Assembly: GCA_021836665.1 (NCBI GenBank)
Contig: JAKBHQ010000438.1
Span: 1-22,345 of the forward strand
Origin: Thermoplasmata archaeon
GTDB lineage: Bacteria; Actinomycetota; Acidimicrobiia; Acidimicrobiales; Acidimicrobiaceae
Direction of reading: 5' to 3'
Length of the DNA: 22,345 nt
Under the pieces are notes generated by a model. It saw only the letters and a program-made list of their open reading frames with translations, searched no databases and had not been told where the DNA came from. The position numbers and the translations under genes were made by a program. This document shows positions 15,354 through 22,345 of this stretch, in pieces (the stretch's first letter is position 1; every line of letters begins with the position of its first letter).

Positions 15354-15535
15354 AACTTTGCAAAGGCTACCTGGTTCATGCCCTTTGTTGCTGCCTAACG
15401 AATTTATCCAGTAATTCTTTCAATGAAATTACATGGATAGTATTAAAGCCGTGGAATTTTCTGCTAAATTTCATCTGGGGTGATTTCCTCACCAGTGGAA
15501 TAAACCCAAAGGGGTGTCTGAGATTCGATGGCAGG
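15354..15535 (+). other. Hairpin-rich non-coding stretch upstream of the cyclic-di-GMP gene
   Basis: Two hairpins stand out. At 15407-15437, TCCA-GTAAT pairs with ATTAC-A-TGGA (nine pairs, one bulge). At 15479-15493, GGTGA pairs with TCACC over TTTCC. CAAAGG/CCTTTG near 15361-15386 is a weaker third. The stretch could be a 5' leader for the downstream gene. It does not show the conserved cores of the known cyclic-di-GMP riboswitches (GEMM-I or GEMM-II) that I looked for. Confidence 0.35.
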
Positions 15536-15787
15536 ATGCTGAGTAGTATCTATTCAAGAAAACTCACCAGGAACTTGACATCTGGTCGCACACCTGACCT
15601 GATGCAGACGGCAGCCGCGACCTCATGCGATCTATGCGGCCGCTACAAGCGAAACCCTTCTATTTTCTTTGGATCCCACACGCCTAATGTGAAGGTCGCC
15701 AAAGCCCATTGGTGCGCTCACCCAAACTTCGTCATCGGACCGGTTCACGACCTATCACCAGTATGTGGACACAGGAAATCCGAATGA
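15536..15787 (+). CDS. Possible small Cys/His-rich protein overlapping the GGDEF-EAL start
   Basis: This 83-codon frame starts with ATG and ends in a TGA that overlaps the next gene's ATG as ATGA, the classic form of translational coupling. The product has SCDLCGRY (a CxxC pair), then HWCAH and PVCGH, so four Cys and several His that might hold zinc. I do not recognise a family. Against it being real: the ribosome-binding site is poor (GGCAGG touches the ATG), an internal ATG at 15602 has none, and the stretch follows a transposase fossil. Treat it as unproven. Confidence 0.3.
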   Translation: MLSSIYSRKLTRNLTSGRTPDLMQTAAATSCDLCGRYKRNPSIFFGSHTPNVKVAKAHWCAHPNFVIGPVHDLSPVCGHRKSE

Positions 15788-17499
15788 CATTTTCTACCGA
15801 ACAGTGGCGCAACCATTTCGAATCCCTCATCAATAGTTCAGATGACTTCGTCGCGATTGCAACTCCAAATGGAAAGATGGTCTTTGTAAATGAAGCCGGC
15901 AAAGAGATGGTCTCCCTGCCTGGCGACCTAGATATAAAAGAAACCCTTTTCTCCGACTTCGTAACGGCACACGGTTCACTTGCTTATTCCGAAGAGTTAG
16001 ACCACATTTTCGCCGGCCAGGATTGGAAAGGAATTGGTTGGCTAAAAAACTGGGCCAACAACAAAGTCTTCCCGGTCCAAGTGACGTCTCTAGTACTAAC
16101 TGACCCACTCCATGACCAACCTATAGCCTTGGCAACGATCAGGCGGGACCTACGGGAGATCCACGCAGCAAAGCTCGAAAGTGATCGACTCCGGTTGCAC
16201 GATCCCCTCACCGGACTATCCGGACGCAGTCAGTTTGAGAACAAACTCGACGACTCGATTGCAAGGTCAATCACTAACCGTAGATATGCTTCGGTATTCT
16301 TCGTGGACGTCGACCGTTTTCACGAAATTAACGCCAGCCTGGGTCACTTTGTCGCAGACGGGTTGTTGGCACAAGTTGCAAATCGCCTCACTAATTCGGC
16401 CGTAGGAGCGAGAGCGGTCTCTCGCTTTGGCGGAGATGAATTCTTGATCCTGATGGAAAATCTGGCCGACCAAACACAAGCAGAGGAGATCGCAAGTCGC
16501 CTTATTAGCGCCTTCGACGAACCGTTTCCAATTGAGAACAATGACGTATATGTGAGTATAAGTATCGGCGTGTGTTTTGGAAACACGAATGCATCACAGA
16601 TGATCTCCCTAGCTGACCAGGCCGTTTACCAAGCAAAATCGCGTGGGCGGGCTCGTTATGAAATTGTCGAAGCTACATTGAGCGCCCAAATCGCGGATGA
16701 TCACGTAAGTAAATATCGAGAGCTCCACCTCGCAATAGATCGCGGAGAACTCTTTACGCTGTTTCAACCTATAGTGCGACTCGACGATAAGAAAATAGTC
16801 GCAGCAGAGGCATTGGTTCGCTGGATGCGACCGAACCACGGTATCGTCCCTCCCTTAGAGTTCATACAACTCGCCGAGAGTACTGGACTAATATCGCGTA
16901 TTGGTGAATTAGTACTAAAGAGTGCCTGTTCCCTCATAAAAACACTCAATGACCATGGTATTTCACTTAAAATTGCGATTAACGTTTCGCAACTTCAGCT
17001 TGTAGACCCAAATTTCGCACTGATCGTTACGACTGAGCTAACTAGGTACGAAATATCACCCGGCCAGCTCACCTTGGAGGTAACTGAGAGCGTAGCAATG
17101 GACGACATAGAGACTATCGGTCGGACCATTGCACTGCTCAAAGAGGCCGGCACATTAATCTCAATCGATGACTTCGGGACAGGCTATTCCTCGGTTCGAA
17201 CCCTCAGGCACCTACCATTTGACACACTAAAGATAGACAGGGAGTTCGTATCCGCCGTTGACGAGCAAGGAAATGATTACGCAGTAGTTCGAGCAATAAT
17301 AGCGATGGCCAATGCTTTGGGGCTATCGATTGTGGCCGAAGGCGTGGAAACGGCCGACCAACAGGACTCTCTTGTCCAATTGGGTTGCCCTTACGCCCAA
17401 GGATTCTTATACTCACATCCGATATCCGAAGGAGAGCTCGTTTCGATCCTGACCTTCGACAACCTTGATGACCTTGAACAATCGCCAGGCTTACTCTAG
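15784..17499 (+). CDS. PAS-GGDEF-EAL protein, cyclic-di-GMP turnover
   Basis: GGDEF domains make and EAL domains degrade the second messenger cyclic di-GMP; this protein has both. From the ATG used it is 571 residues: a PAS sensor fold (about 10-115, SDDFVAIATPNGKMVFVNEAG), a GGDEF domain (about 135-295) with intact GGDEF at 216-220, and an EAL domain (about 315-560) with EALVRW at 342, NVSQLQL, LEVTES, DDFGTGYSS at 462, LKIDREF and VAEGVET. All the catalytic residues I would check in both domains look present. The inhibitory RxxD site before GGDEF is absent. No membrane segment is seen, so it is cytosolic. ATG 15784 is chosen for AGGA at about 8 bases; the open frame extends further upstream. 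It is the last plus-strand gene before the convergent M50 gene. Confidence 0.95.
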   Translation: MTFSTEQWRNHFESLINSSDDFVAIATPNGKMVFVNEAGKEMVSLPGDLDIKETLFSDFVTAHGSLAYSEELDHIFAGQDWKGIGWLKNWANNKVFPVQVTSLVLTDPLHDQPIALATIRRDLREIHAAKLESDRLRLHDPLTGLSGRSQFENKLDDSIARSITNRRYASVFFVDVDRFHEINASLGHFVADGLLAQVANRLTNSAVGARAVSRFGGDEFLILMENLADQTQAEEIASRLISAFDEPFPIENNDVYVSISIGVCFGNTNASQMISLADQAVYQAKSRGRARYEIVEATLSAQIADDHVSKYRELHLAIDRGELFTLFQPIVRLDDKKIVAAEALVRWMRPNHGIVPPLEFIQLAESTGLISRIGELVLKSACSLIKTLNDHGISLKIAINVSQLQLVDPNFALIVTTELTRYEISPGQLTLEVTESVAMDDIETIGRTIALLKEAGTLISIDDFGTGYSSVRTLRHLPFDTLKIDREFVSAVDEQGNDYAVVRAIIAMANALGLSIVAEGVETADQQDSLVQLGCPYAQGFLYSHPISEGELVSILTFDNLDDLEQSPGLL

Positions 17500-17517
17500 C
17501 CCTCTAGGGTTATTTTC
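17498..17517. terminator. Short hairpin with T-rich tail after the GGDEF-EAL gene
   Basis: AGCCC (17498-17502) pairs with GGGTT (17507-17511) over TCTA, with one G-T pair, followed by ATTTTC. It overlaps the stop codon and lies in a convergent gap of 54 bases, so it could serve both strands. The stem is short. Confidence 0.35.
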
Positions 17518-17553
17518 AACGTCAGAGTGGCTAGCTCTAAATACCCCGAAAAA

Positions 17554-18297
17554 TTAGCTCGGTATGAACACCCTAAACCAGACGTTCACAAATGGAGTAA
17601 AGAGTTTCTGCATAAGCGCTGGCAGGAATATGAATATTACTATAACAATGGGCAGAAAGTAGCGCCGCAGACCGTAATAGCTAGCAAGGTGTCTGCTGGG
17701 AATAAATCGCTCTACTACCGCTGAGCCATCCAATGGCGGTATCGGTATCAGGTTGAATATTGCGAGCATTACGTTGATTATCCCCAGGTAGAAGAGATAC
17801 TGGTCGAGGGCCCCACCTCCAAGTGTTGCGTTTGCAGCCACCCCCAAAAACCTTGCGGCATTTAGTTCGTTGAGAAGTCGTTCCCGGAGAATGAACCCCA
17901 CAATTGACGCAATAGCCAAGTTGGTCGCTGGGCCAGCCAGCGAAACCCAAACCGCCTGATTTCTCGGCCTCCTTAGTGCGGACACGTTGACTGGTACCGG
18001 CTTGGCGTAACCTATGGGAGATACACCGCTGAGGATCAGGATTGCTGGAAGAATGATTGATCCCAATGGATCAATATGGGCGATTGGATTCAAGGTAAGT
18101 CGCCCAGAACGCTTGGCGGTCGTATCACCAAAAAAGAGTGCTGCATAACCGTGGCTTACCTCATGAAGTATCACCGACGGTACGATCGCAAGCAGGATCA
18201 ATCCCGTGTCAAGGGTGATTATATGACGAAGAAACGCAGCTACGACAATGAATGCACCGATCAGAAATATCGCGTACTTTTTGAAATACTCCCCCAC
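17554..18297 (-). CDS. Site-2 protease family protein (M50 zinc metalloprotease)
   Basis: M50 proteases cut substrates inside the membrane. The product is very hydrophobic with about five to six membrane segments. It carries the zinc motif HEVSH in the second segment (residues 45-49 from the GTG used) and the second metal motif NLIPIPPLDG near 182-191, where the Asp is the third ligand. It lacks a PDZ domain, so it belongs to the compact group; substrates are unknown. I chose GTG at 18295-18297 because it overlaps the TAG of the zinc-finger gene by one base. A TTG nine codons upstream (18322-18324) is open but has no ribosome-binding site and would overlap that gene by 28 bases. It ends the minus-strand run and converges with the GGDEF-EAL gene. 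Confidence 0.92.
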   Translation of the reverse strand: MGEYFKKYAIFLIGAFIVVAAFLRHIITLDTGLILLAIVPSVILHEVSHGYAALFFGDTTAKRSGRLTLNPIAHIDPLGSIILPAILILSGVSPIGYAKPVPVNVSALRRPRNQAVWVSLAGPATNLAIASIVGFILRERLLNELNAARFLGVAANATLGGGALDQYLFYLGIINVMLAIFNLIPIPPLDGSAVVERFIPSRHLASYYGLRRYFLPIVIVIFIFLPALMQKLFTPFVNVWFRVFIPS

Positions 18298-18674
18298 TAC
18301 CTGCGAGACCTTTGGGCGACGCAAGTTATACAGAGTTTTGCCGTCGGAATCGCCTCCAGCCTCGCGGCAGATATTGGCAAACCGCAGTTCTCACAGATCC
18401 CATAGCGATTGGAACTCATCTTCGAAAGTGCTACCTCCACGTCTGAAAGAGCCTCTCTCAATTGTGCGACCAGTGTCTCCACTTCGCCCCTCTCGGCGGT
18501 AACTTGACTGGAGTCCGCAAAATTATCGTCATACTCAAGCCCAGAACCCCCAAAACCCATCTCCTCGAGCTTTTGCTGGAGGCTGACTTTCTCCTCTTCT
18601 AAAGCCTTCCGAGCCCCGGCAAGGTCAACTGCCTCTGGGACCTCTTGACTTATCTCTGTTTTTTTAGACGACAT
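18297..18674 (-). CDS. DksA/TraR-type C4 zinc-finger protein
   Basis: DksA/TraR proteins bind in the secondary channel of RNA polymerase and change promoter responses, often together with ppGpp. The 125-residue product has a helical, charged region (about 18-90: ARKALEEEKVSLQQKLEEM, then ETLVAQLREALSDVEVALSKM) and a C-terminal zinc finger YGICENCGLPI...LCITC, Cys94, 97, 115 and 118 (C-x2-C-x17-C-x2-C). The D-NFADSSQVTAERGE stretch matches the actinobacterial branch, whose role is less clear than that of E. coli DksA. The ATG start is supported by homology but no ribosome-binding site precedes it. It is 23 bases after xerD and abuts the M50 gene, so it is part of the same operon. Confidence 0.9.
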   Translation of the reverse strand: MSSKKTEISQEVPEAVDLAGARKALEEEKVSLQQKLEEMGFGGSGLEYDDNFADSSQVTAERGEVETLVAQLREALSDVEVALSKMSSNRYGICENCGLPISAARLEAIPTAKLCITCVAQRSRR

Positions 18675-18697
18675 AGTTAACTAAGTTAGCCAGATTT

Positions 18698-19636
18698 TTA
18701 CTCCAAAACCTGCGAGCGGGGATGAAACTGTCTGTGAATTGCAATCATTTTGGTCATGGACACCTTGGTATATATCTGAGTCGTGGATAAATCTGCGTGA
18801 CCGAGCAACTCTTGAACCACCCTTAGATCGGCCCCATGGTCCACCATATGAGTAGCGCAACTATGGCGTAAGGTGTGGGGCGTAAAGACCGAACCTAGCC
18901 CAACTGCACTAGCCCTACCCTTAAGGGTAAGCCAAGCTCCTTGCCGAGTGAGTGGTGTACCGCTTTTATTGAGGAAAAGGAATCCGCTGTCGGGTTTGCC
19001 CGCCAAGAGTGACCTGCGCCCTTGCAAGACGTACCGTTCGGTAGCCGAAAGAGCCTCCTTGGAAAGGGGAACGAAACGTTGCTTACTTCCTTTACCGGTA
19101 ACCAGTAGCAGGTTGGGATGATCTAGGAAGGCCTCCGTCCGCAAGGAACAGAGCTCTGACACCCGAAGGCCGGATCCATAAAGCAACTCGAGCATCGACC
19201 TGTCTCGAAGGGCCAGAGGTGAGCCATCTGAGACCGATTCCAGTAGTTCCAATACCTCTCGTTCAGAAAGTGCTTTTGGAAGCCTGGAAGAGGTCCTAGG
19301 AGGCTTGACAAGGTAAACTGGATCAGCTGATATGCGACCCGACCTGACAAGAAACCTAAAAAGTCCTCGCAGCGCAGAAAGCGCCCGCCGCGCGCTGTAG
19401 GGATCGTGGTCCTTTAGAAGGTATTGAAGGTACTCGTCGATATTTTGGCGGCTTACAGAGCTGTATTCAAGTCCACGAGAATCTAGATAGGTTTCAAAGA
19501 TCAAGAAATCTGATTCATAAGACTTCAGCGTGGCGGCCGACCTACCTTTACGAACCGACAGATCGGCCAGAAAGAGCGAACCGAACTCGGATAACTCCCG
19601 TCGTTTGCTGCCGTCTTCTCCAGCTATTTCCACCAT
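18698..19636 (-). CDS. xerD: Site-specific tyrosine recombinase XerD
   Basis: XerD acts with XerC at the dif site to resolve chromosome dimers at division. The product (312 residues) has the N-terminal SAM-like core-binding domain (about 14-100) and the catalytic domain with the full set Arg158 (GSGLRVSEL), Lys182 (GKGSKQR), His254 and Arg257 (HTLRHSCATHM), His280 (LLGHADLSTT) and the nucleophile Tyr289 (QIYTKV). Placement beside the nudix and pyrG genes is the usual actinobacterial position of xerD, which favours it over xerC or an integrase. The ATG is six bases after the nudix stop, so translation is likely coupled. No dif-like site was seen nearby, as expected since dif lies near the terminus. 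Confidence 0.94.
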   Translation of the reverse strand: MVEIAGEDGSKRRELSEFGSLFLADLSVRKGRSAATLKSYESDFLIFETYLDSRGLEYSSVSRQNIDEYLQYLLKDHDPYSARRALSALRGLFRFLVRSGRISADPVYLVKPPRTSSRLPKALSEREVLELLESVSDGSPLALRDRSMLELLYGSGLRVSELCSLRTEAFLDHPNLLLVTGKGSKQRFVPLSKEALSATERYVLQGRRSLLAGKPDSGFLFLNKSGTPLTRQGAWLTLKGRASAVGLGSVFTPHTLRHSCATHMVDHGADLRVVQELLGHADLSTTQIYTKVSMTKMIAIHRQFHPRSQVLE

Positions 19637-19642
19637 CCCAAC

Positions 19643-20245
19643 TCAATCGGAGCCAATTCGTTCAATCAGATCGTGCTGATCTTGGGGGTAGTCCGATGGG
19701 GTGCGCTCCGATGTAATAAACTCCCGCGCCTGAAATAGTCCAATAATCGTCTTGGCATCTTTGACGGTTCCATCAGCAAGGTAATCGGCCAGCTTTTCTA
19801 GCCGCAACACGATCACCTTGGATTCAGCCTCCTCGACGCTTTGAGGAACCCTACCTACATGGCTGAGTCCGCGAGCTATAAAAAGATGAGTAGATTCGTC
19901 GCAGAATCCAGGTGAATTCATGAAGCCAGCAAGCTCTACGAATTCCTCCGCTTCAAGGCCCAACTCTTCTTTAAGCTCCCTCCTTGCGGTCTCAACAGGA
20001 AGCTCTCCGAGGATGTCCCTTTTGCCAGCGCACAACTCCACCAACTCTCCCTGCGCTGCGGCCCTAAACTGCCTTATTGCCACCACCAATCCATCAGAGG
20101 TCACCGGTACCACCACGACCGCTCCAGGATGGTGCACCACTAAGCGGGACACCATCGAACCAGAATCGAACTCGAAGGTGTCTTCAGAAACCGATAGGAA
20201 GCCACCGTTCCAAACCACACGTTGTGAAATGATTTCGGCCGTCAC
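19643..20245 (-). CDS. NUDIX hydrolase, likely ADP-ribose pyrophosphatase
   Basis: ADP-ribose pyrophosphatases cleave ADP-ribose to AMP and ribose-5-phosphate. The Nudix box is readable as AGKRDILGE followed by LPVETARRELKEELGL; the REL.EE.GL core with its metal-binding Glu residues is intact. The first half has G-x6-E instead of G-x5-E, one residue longer, a form common in this actinobacterial subgroup. HHPGAVVVVPV, VAIRQFRAAAQGELVELCAG and FMNSPGFCDESTHLFIA are also typical of ADP-ribose pyrophosphatases. The 200 residues are normal. The start is GTG, overlapping the pyrG stop as GTGA, so the two are translationally coupled. Substrate assignment rests on resemblance and context. Confidence 0.9.
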   Translation of the reverse strand: MTAEIISQRVVWNGGFLSVSEDTFEFDSGSMVSRLVVHHPGAVVVVPVTSDGLVVAIRQFRAAAQGELVELCAGKRDILGELPVETARRELKEELGLEAEEFVELAGFMNSPGFCDESTHLFIARGLSHVGRVPQSVEEAESKVIVLRLEKLADYLADGTVKDAKTIIGLFQAREFITSERTPSDYPQDQHDLIERIGSD

Positions 20246-21912
20246 AATGGAACCTTTACACTTTGGAACTCGTCGGCTTCGGAGTCGGGACCTTCGCTCC
20301 TTGCTTCACTGGCAGAATAGGATAGCGCAGCTGCAACCAATTCTCGAAAGAGTGGATGGGGTCTGTCCGGTCGTGATTTAAACTCTGGATGAGCTTGAGT
20401 CCCTATCCAATAAGGGTGTCCTGGAAGTTCGATGAATTCGACCAAAGATCCGTCAGGTGACAGTCCCGAACAAACCAGGCCTCCGTCCTCGAGTCTTTGC
20501 TTATACCTCGGGTTGACCTCAAATCTATGGCGGTGCCTCTCCGAAACGATCTCTTCCCCGTAAATCTTTGCCACTTGAGTTCCAGGTGTGAGCCTCGCCA
20601 CGTAGGCTCCCAGCCTCATCGTGCCGCCCATGTTGGCAACCGATCGCTGCTCCTCCATGAGGTCAATCACCGGGTACTGACTTTCCTCGCTGAACTCCCT
20701 AGAGTGAGCCCCCTCTAGGCCGACGACGTTACGAGCTACGTCAATGACCATCGTCTGCAAACCGAGGCAGATTCCTAGGCAAGGGAGTCCGTGTTCTCTC
20801 GAAAAGCTAGCCGCCGCTATCTTTCCTTCGATGCCTCTGTTCCCAAACCCACCAGGGATCACAATTCCGTCCAAGCCTGCCAGAGTACTCGCTGCCAGCA
20901 TTGGTGTAATCTGCTCGGCCGATATTAGCTCTATGTCCACTTTCGTGTCATAGAAAAGTCCGCCATGTTTGAGCGCTTCCACTACGGACAAGTAGGCGTC
21001 GGCAAGATTAATGTATTTACCTATTATCCCGATCTTCACGGTTCGCTTGGGGTTAGCGGCCTTCTCGGCCATGGCATTCCAAACCGTAAGGTCCAACGGA
21101 TAATTATCCTTGTCGAACTGGAGGAGTTCCAAAACGTAGTCGTCTAGTCCCTCTTCATGAAGGGCTTGGGGAACCAGATAGATGTTGTCTAGATCGACCG
21201 CTGACACAACCGCGGCTTCATTGACGTCGGCGAGCATCGAGATCTTCTCTTTGAGGCCTTGGGCTAACGGCTTGTCAGATCGAGTAACGATAACGTCGGG
21301 CTGAATACCCCTAGACCGGAGTTCGGTAACAGAATGCTGCGTCGGCTTCGTCTTCTGCTCCCCTGAAGTGCCAAGAAACGGAATGAGAGTCAGGTGTATG
21401 TAACAGACGTTGCTCCTGCCGACATCCTTTCTAAACTGGCGAATCGCCTCCAAGAAAGGTAGGATCTCAATATCGCCGACAGTACCGCCGACTTCGGTAA
21501 TTACCACATCGACATCATCGGTGGCAATAGCCTTAATGCGAGCTTTTATTTCGTCGGTAACGTGGGGAATAACCTGGACGGTCTTGCCAAGGTAGTCACC
21601 TTTTCGCTCCCTGGCAATGACTGCCTGGTAAATTGACCCGGTAGTAACCGAGGAGGGTCTCCTCAAAGATACGTCTACGAATCTCTCGTAATGACCCAAG
21701 TCGAGGTCGGTCTCAGACCCATCGTCGGTCACGAATACCTCGCCGTGCTCAAAGGGGTTCATAGTGCCAGGATCGACATTGATGTATGGGTCTAGCTTTT
21801 GAAGTACCACCTTCAATCCTCGCTGCTTGAGAAGCCTCCCAAGGGACGAAGCAGTTATGCCTTTGCCTAGCGAGCTGGCAACGCCACCCGTTACAAAAAT
21901 ATGCTTCGCCAA
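20242..21912 (-). CDS. pyrG: CTP synthase (glutamine-hydrolysing)
   Basis: PyrG makes CTP from UTP, ATP and glutamine, the last step of pyrimidine ribonucleotide synthesis. The N-terminal synthetase domain opens with AKHIFVTGGVASSLGKGITAS and contains DPYINVDPGTMNPFEHGEVF and FLGTSGEQKTKPTQHSV. The C-terminal glutamine amidotransferase domain (about 292-535) has the nucleophile Cys382 in LGICLGLQ and the His508/Glu510 pair in AHPEF. The 556 residues are full length. The start is TTG, with GGAG about eight bases upstream; an ATG nearby is out of frame. It follows recN after 110 bases and is coupled to the nudix gene. Confidence 0.97.
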   Translation of the reverse strand: MAKHIFVTGGVASSLGKGITASSLGRLLKQRGLKVVLQKLDPYINVDPGTMNPFEHGEVFVTDDGSETDLDLGHYERFVDVSLRRPSSVTTGSIYQAVIARERKGDYLGKTVQVIPHVTDEIKARIKAIATDDVDVVITEVGGTVGDIEILPFLEAIRQFRKDVGRSNVCYIHLTLIPFLGTSGEQKTKPTQHSVTELRSRGIQPDVIVTRSDKPLAQGLKEKISMLADVNEAAVVSAVDLDNIYLVPQALHEEGLDDYVLELLQFDKDNYPLDLTVWNAMAEKAANPKRTVKIGIIGKYINLADAYLSVVEALKHGGLFYDTKVDIELISAEQITPMLAASTLAGLDGIVIPGGFGNRGIEGKIAAASFSREHGLPCLGICLGLQTMVIDVARNVVGLEGAHSREFSEESQYPVIDLMEEQRSVANMGGTMRLGAYVARLTPGTQVAKIYGEEIVSERHRHRFEVNPRYKQRLEDGGLVCSGLSPDGSLVEFIELPGHPYWIGTQAHPEFKSRPDRPHPLFRELVAAALSYSASEARSEGPDSEADEFQSVKVPL

Positions 21913-21954
21913 AACCCATCTCCATTCACAAAATTACACAAAACATACCAGCGC

Positions 21955-21978
21955 TTCGGGATGTAATCTTCTCCCGAA
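21955..21978 (-). promoter_or_regulatory. Hairpin between recN and pyrG
   Basis: TTCGGGA (21955-21961) and TCCCGAA (21972-21978) are perfect 7-bp arms with a 10-base loop. On the minus strand it lies about 40 bases after the recN stop and is followed within about 15 bases by T-rich sequence. It may end recN transcription or act in the pyrG leader. Confidence 0.4.
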
Positions 21979-22022
21979 CTAACTTGACAATTCAAGATGA
22001 TCAGCTTGCGAATCTGACACCA

Positions 22023-22345
22023 CTAAGTCGCTTTCCTCGTCACTCTCGCCAGCTCCAACAGTTCCGAAGCATGTCTCAGGGCCGCTTCAGAGGTCGACTG
22101 ACCAGAAAGCATTCTCGCGATCTCGCTTATCCTTTCAGAAGAGACAACGGGGCGAACCGAAGTGTCGGCGCGACCAGACCCCAGTTCCTTTTCCACAACA
22201 TATTGGAAGTCTGCGAAGGCTGCTACCTGAGGAAGGTGAGTGACGACTATTACTTGGCGGTCCTTCGATAATCGAGAAAGAGCCCGGCCAACGTGCAAAG
22301 CCGTTTCACCACCGATTCCTGCATCTATTTCGTCGAATACCATCG
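22023..22345 (-). CDS. recN: DNA repair protein RecN, C-terminal part (cut by window edge)
   Basis: RecN is an SMC-like ATPase acting early in double-strand-break repair. The visible ~107 residues are the end of the ATPase head: Walker B VFDEIDAGIGG, then VGRALSRLSKDRQVIVVTHLPQVAAFAD (switch region) and the conserved tail RISEIARMLSG followed by a helix ASELLELA. The remaining ~450 residues lie beyond the window. It is the first visible gene of the minus-strand run leading to pyrG. The regulatory region, where a LexA site would be expected, is outside the window. Confidence 0.95.
   Translation of the reverse strand, partial: MVFDEIDAGIGGETALHVGRALSRLSKDRQVIVVTHLPQVAAFADFQYVVEKELGSGRADTSVRPVVSSERISEIARMLSGQSTSEAALRHASELLELARVTRKAT

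Noticed and set aside
15572..15600. TTGACA as a possible -35 box before the GGDEF-EAL gene
   Set aside because: The hexamer at the right distance (CCTGAT) is a poor -10 box, so no promoter is called.
15354..15783. Cyclic-di-GMP riboswitch before the GGDEF-EAL gene
   Set aside because: I looked for the conserved GEMM-I and GEMM-II core sequences and did not find them.
17527..17724. 65-codon plus-strand frame after the GGDEF-EAL gene
   Set aside because: It is mostly antisense to the M50 protease C-terminus and has no known resemblance.

Overview
The window looks like a chromosomal housekeeping region of an actinobacterium with moderate G+C (about half by eye). The class Acidimicrobiia fits best. 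This placement is inference from three things: the HtpX-PspAB gene pair, the recN-pyrG-nudix-xerD block next to site-2-protease, trpS and scpA/scpB/rluB genes, and protein sequences that read as actinobacterial. No rRNA or tRNA is present to confirm it. Start codons are unusually rich in TTG.

Layout. 1-752: 3' part of ispH (+), cut by the window edge. 942-2382: plsC and cmk (-). 2383-3040: a long gap with no convincing gene. 3041-4682: htpX and pspAB (+), a membrane-stress pair that meets aroA (-) with one base between the stop codons. 4684-9782: a minus-strand run read scpA, scpB, rluB, pirin, aroH, aroA, covering chromosome condensation, 23S rRNA modification and the shikimate/chorismate pathway. 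9883-10659: an MTA/SAH-type nucleosidase (-), with what looks like the broken 3' end of a rhomboid protease gene just upstream. 11024-14653: a large MrfA/YprA-like repair helicase and trpS (+). 14654-15783: mostly non-coding. It carries the decayed C-terminal half of an IS5-like transposase, some hairpins and a small Cys/His-rich ORF. 15784-17499: a PAS-GGDEF-EAL cyclic-di-GMP protein (+). 17554-22345: a minus-strand run read recN (partial), pyrG, nudix hydrolase, xerD, a DksA/TraR zinc-finger protein and an M50 site-2 protease.

How the genes relate. The two minus-strand blocks look like parts of one widely conserved housekeeping neighbourhood (recN-pyrG-nudix-xerD-M50-trpS-scpA-scpB-rluB-aro-cmk-plsC-ispH). 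It is interrupted here by a plus-strand segment (helicase, trpS, transposase remnant, cyclic-di-GMP gene), and separately by htpX-pspAB between aroA and cmk. trpS is inverted relative to the M50 and scpA genes that commonly flank it, which suggests local rearrangement around a former insertion sequence.

I found no CRISPR array, prophage, toxin-antitoxin pair, biosynthetic cluster or defence island. I also see no clearly new multi-gene system. The items most worth a second look are small: a hairpin enclosing the aroH ribosome-binding site, a Cys/His-rich ORF overlapping the GGDEF-EAL start codon by ATGA, the two gene fossils, and the unexplained 650-base gap before htpX.
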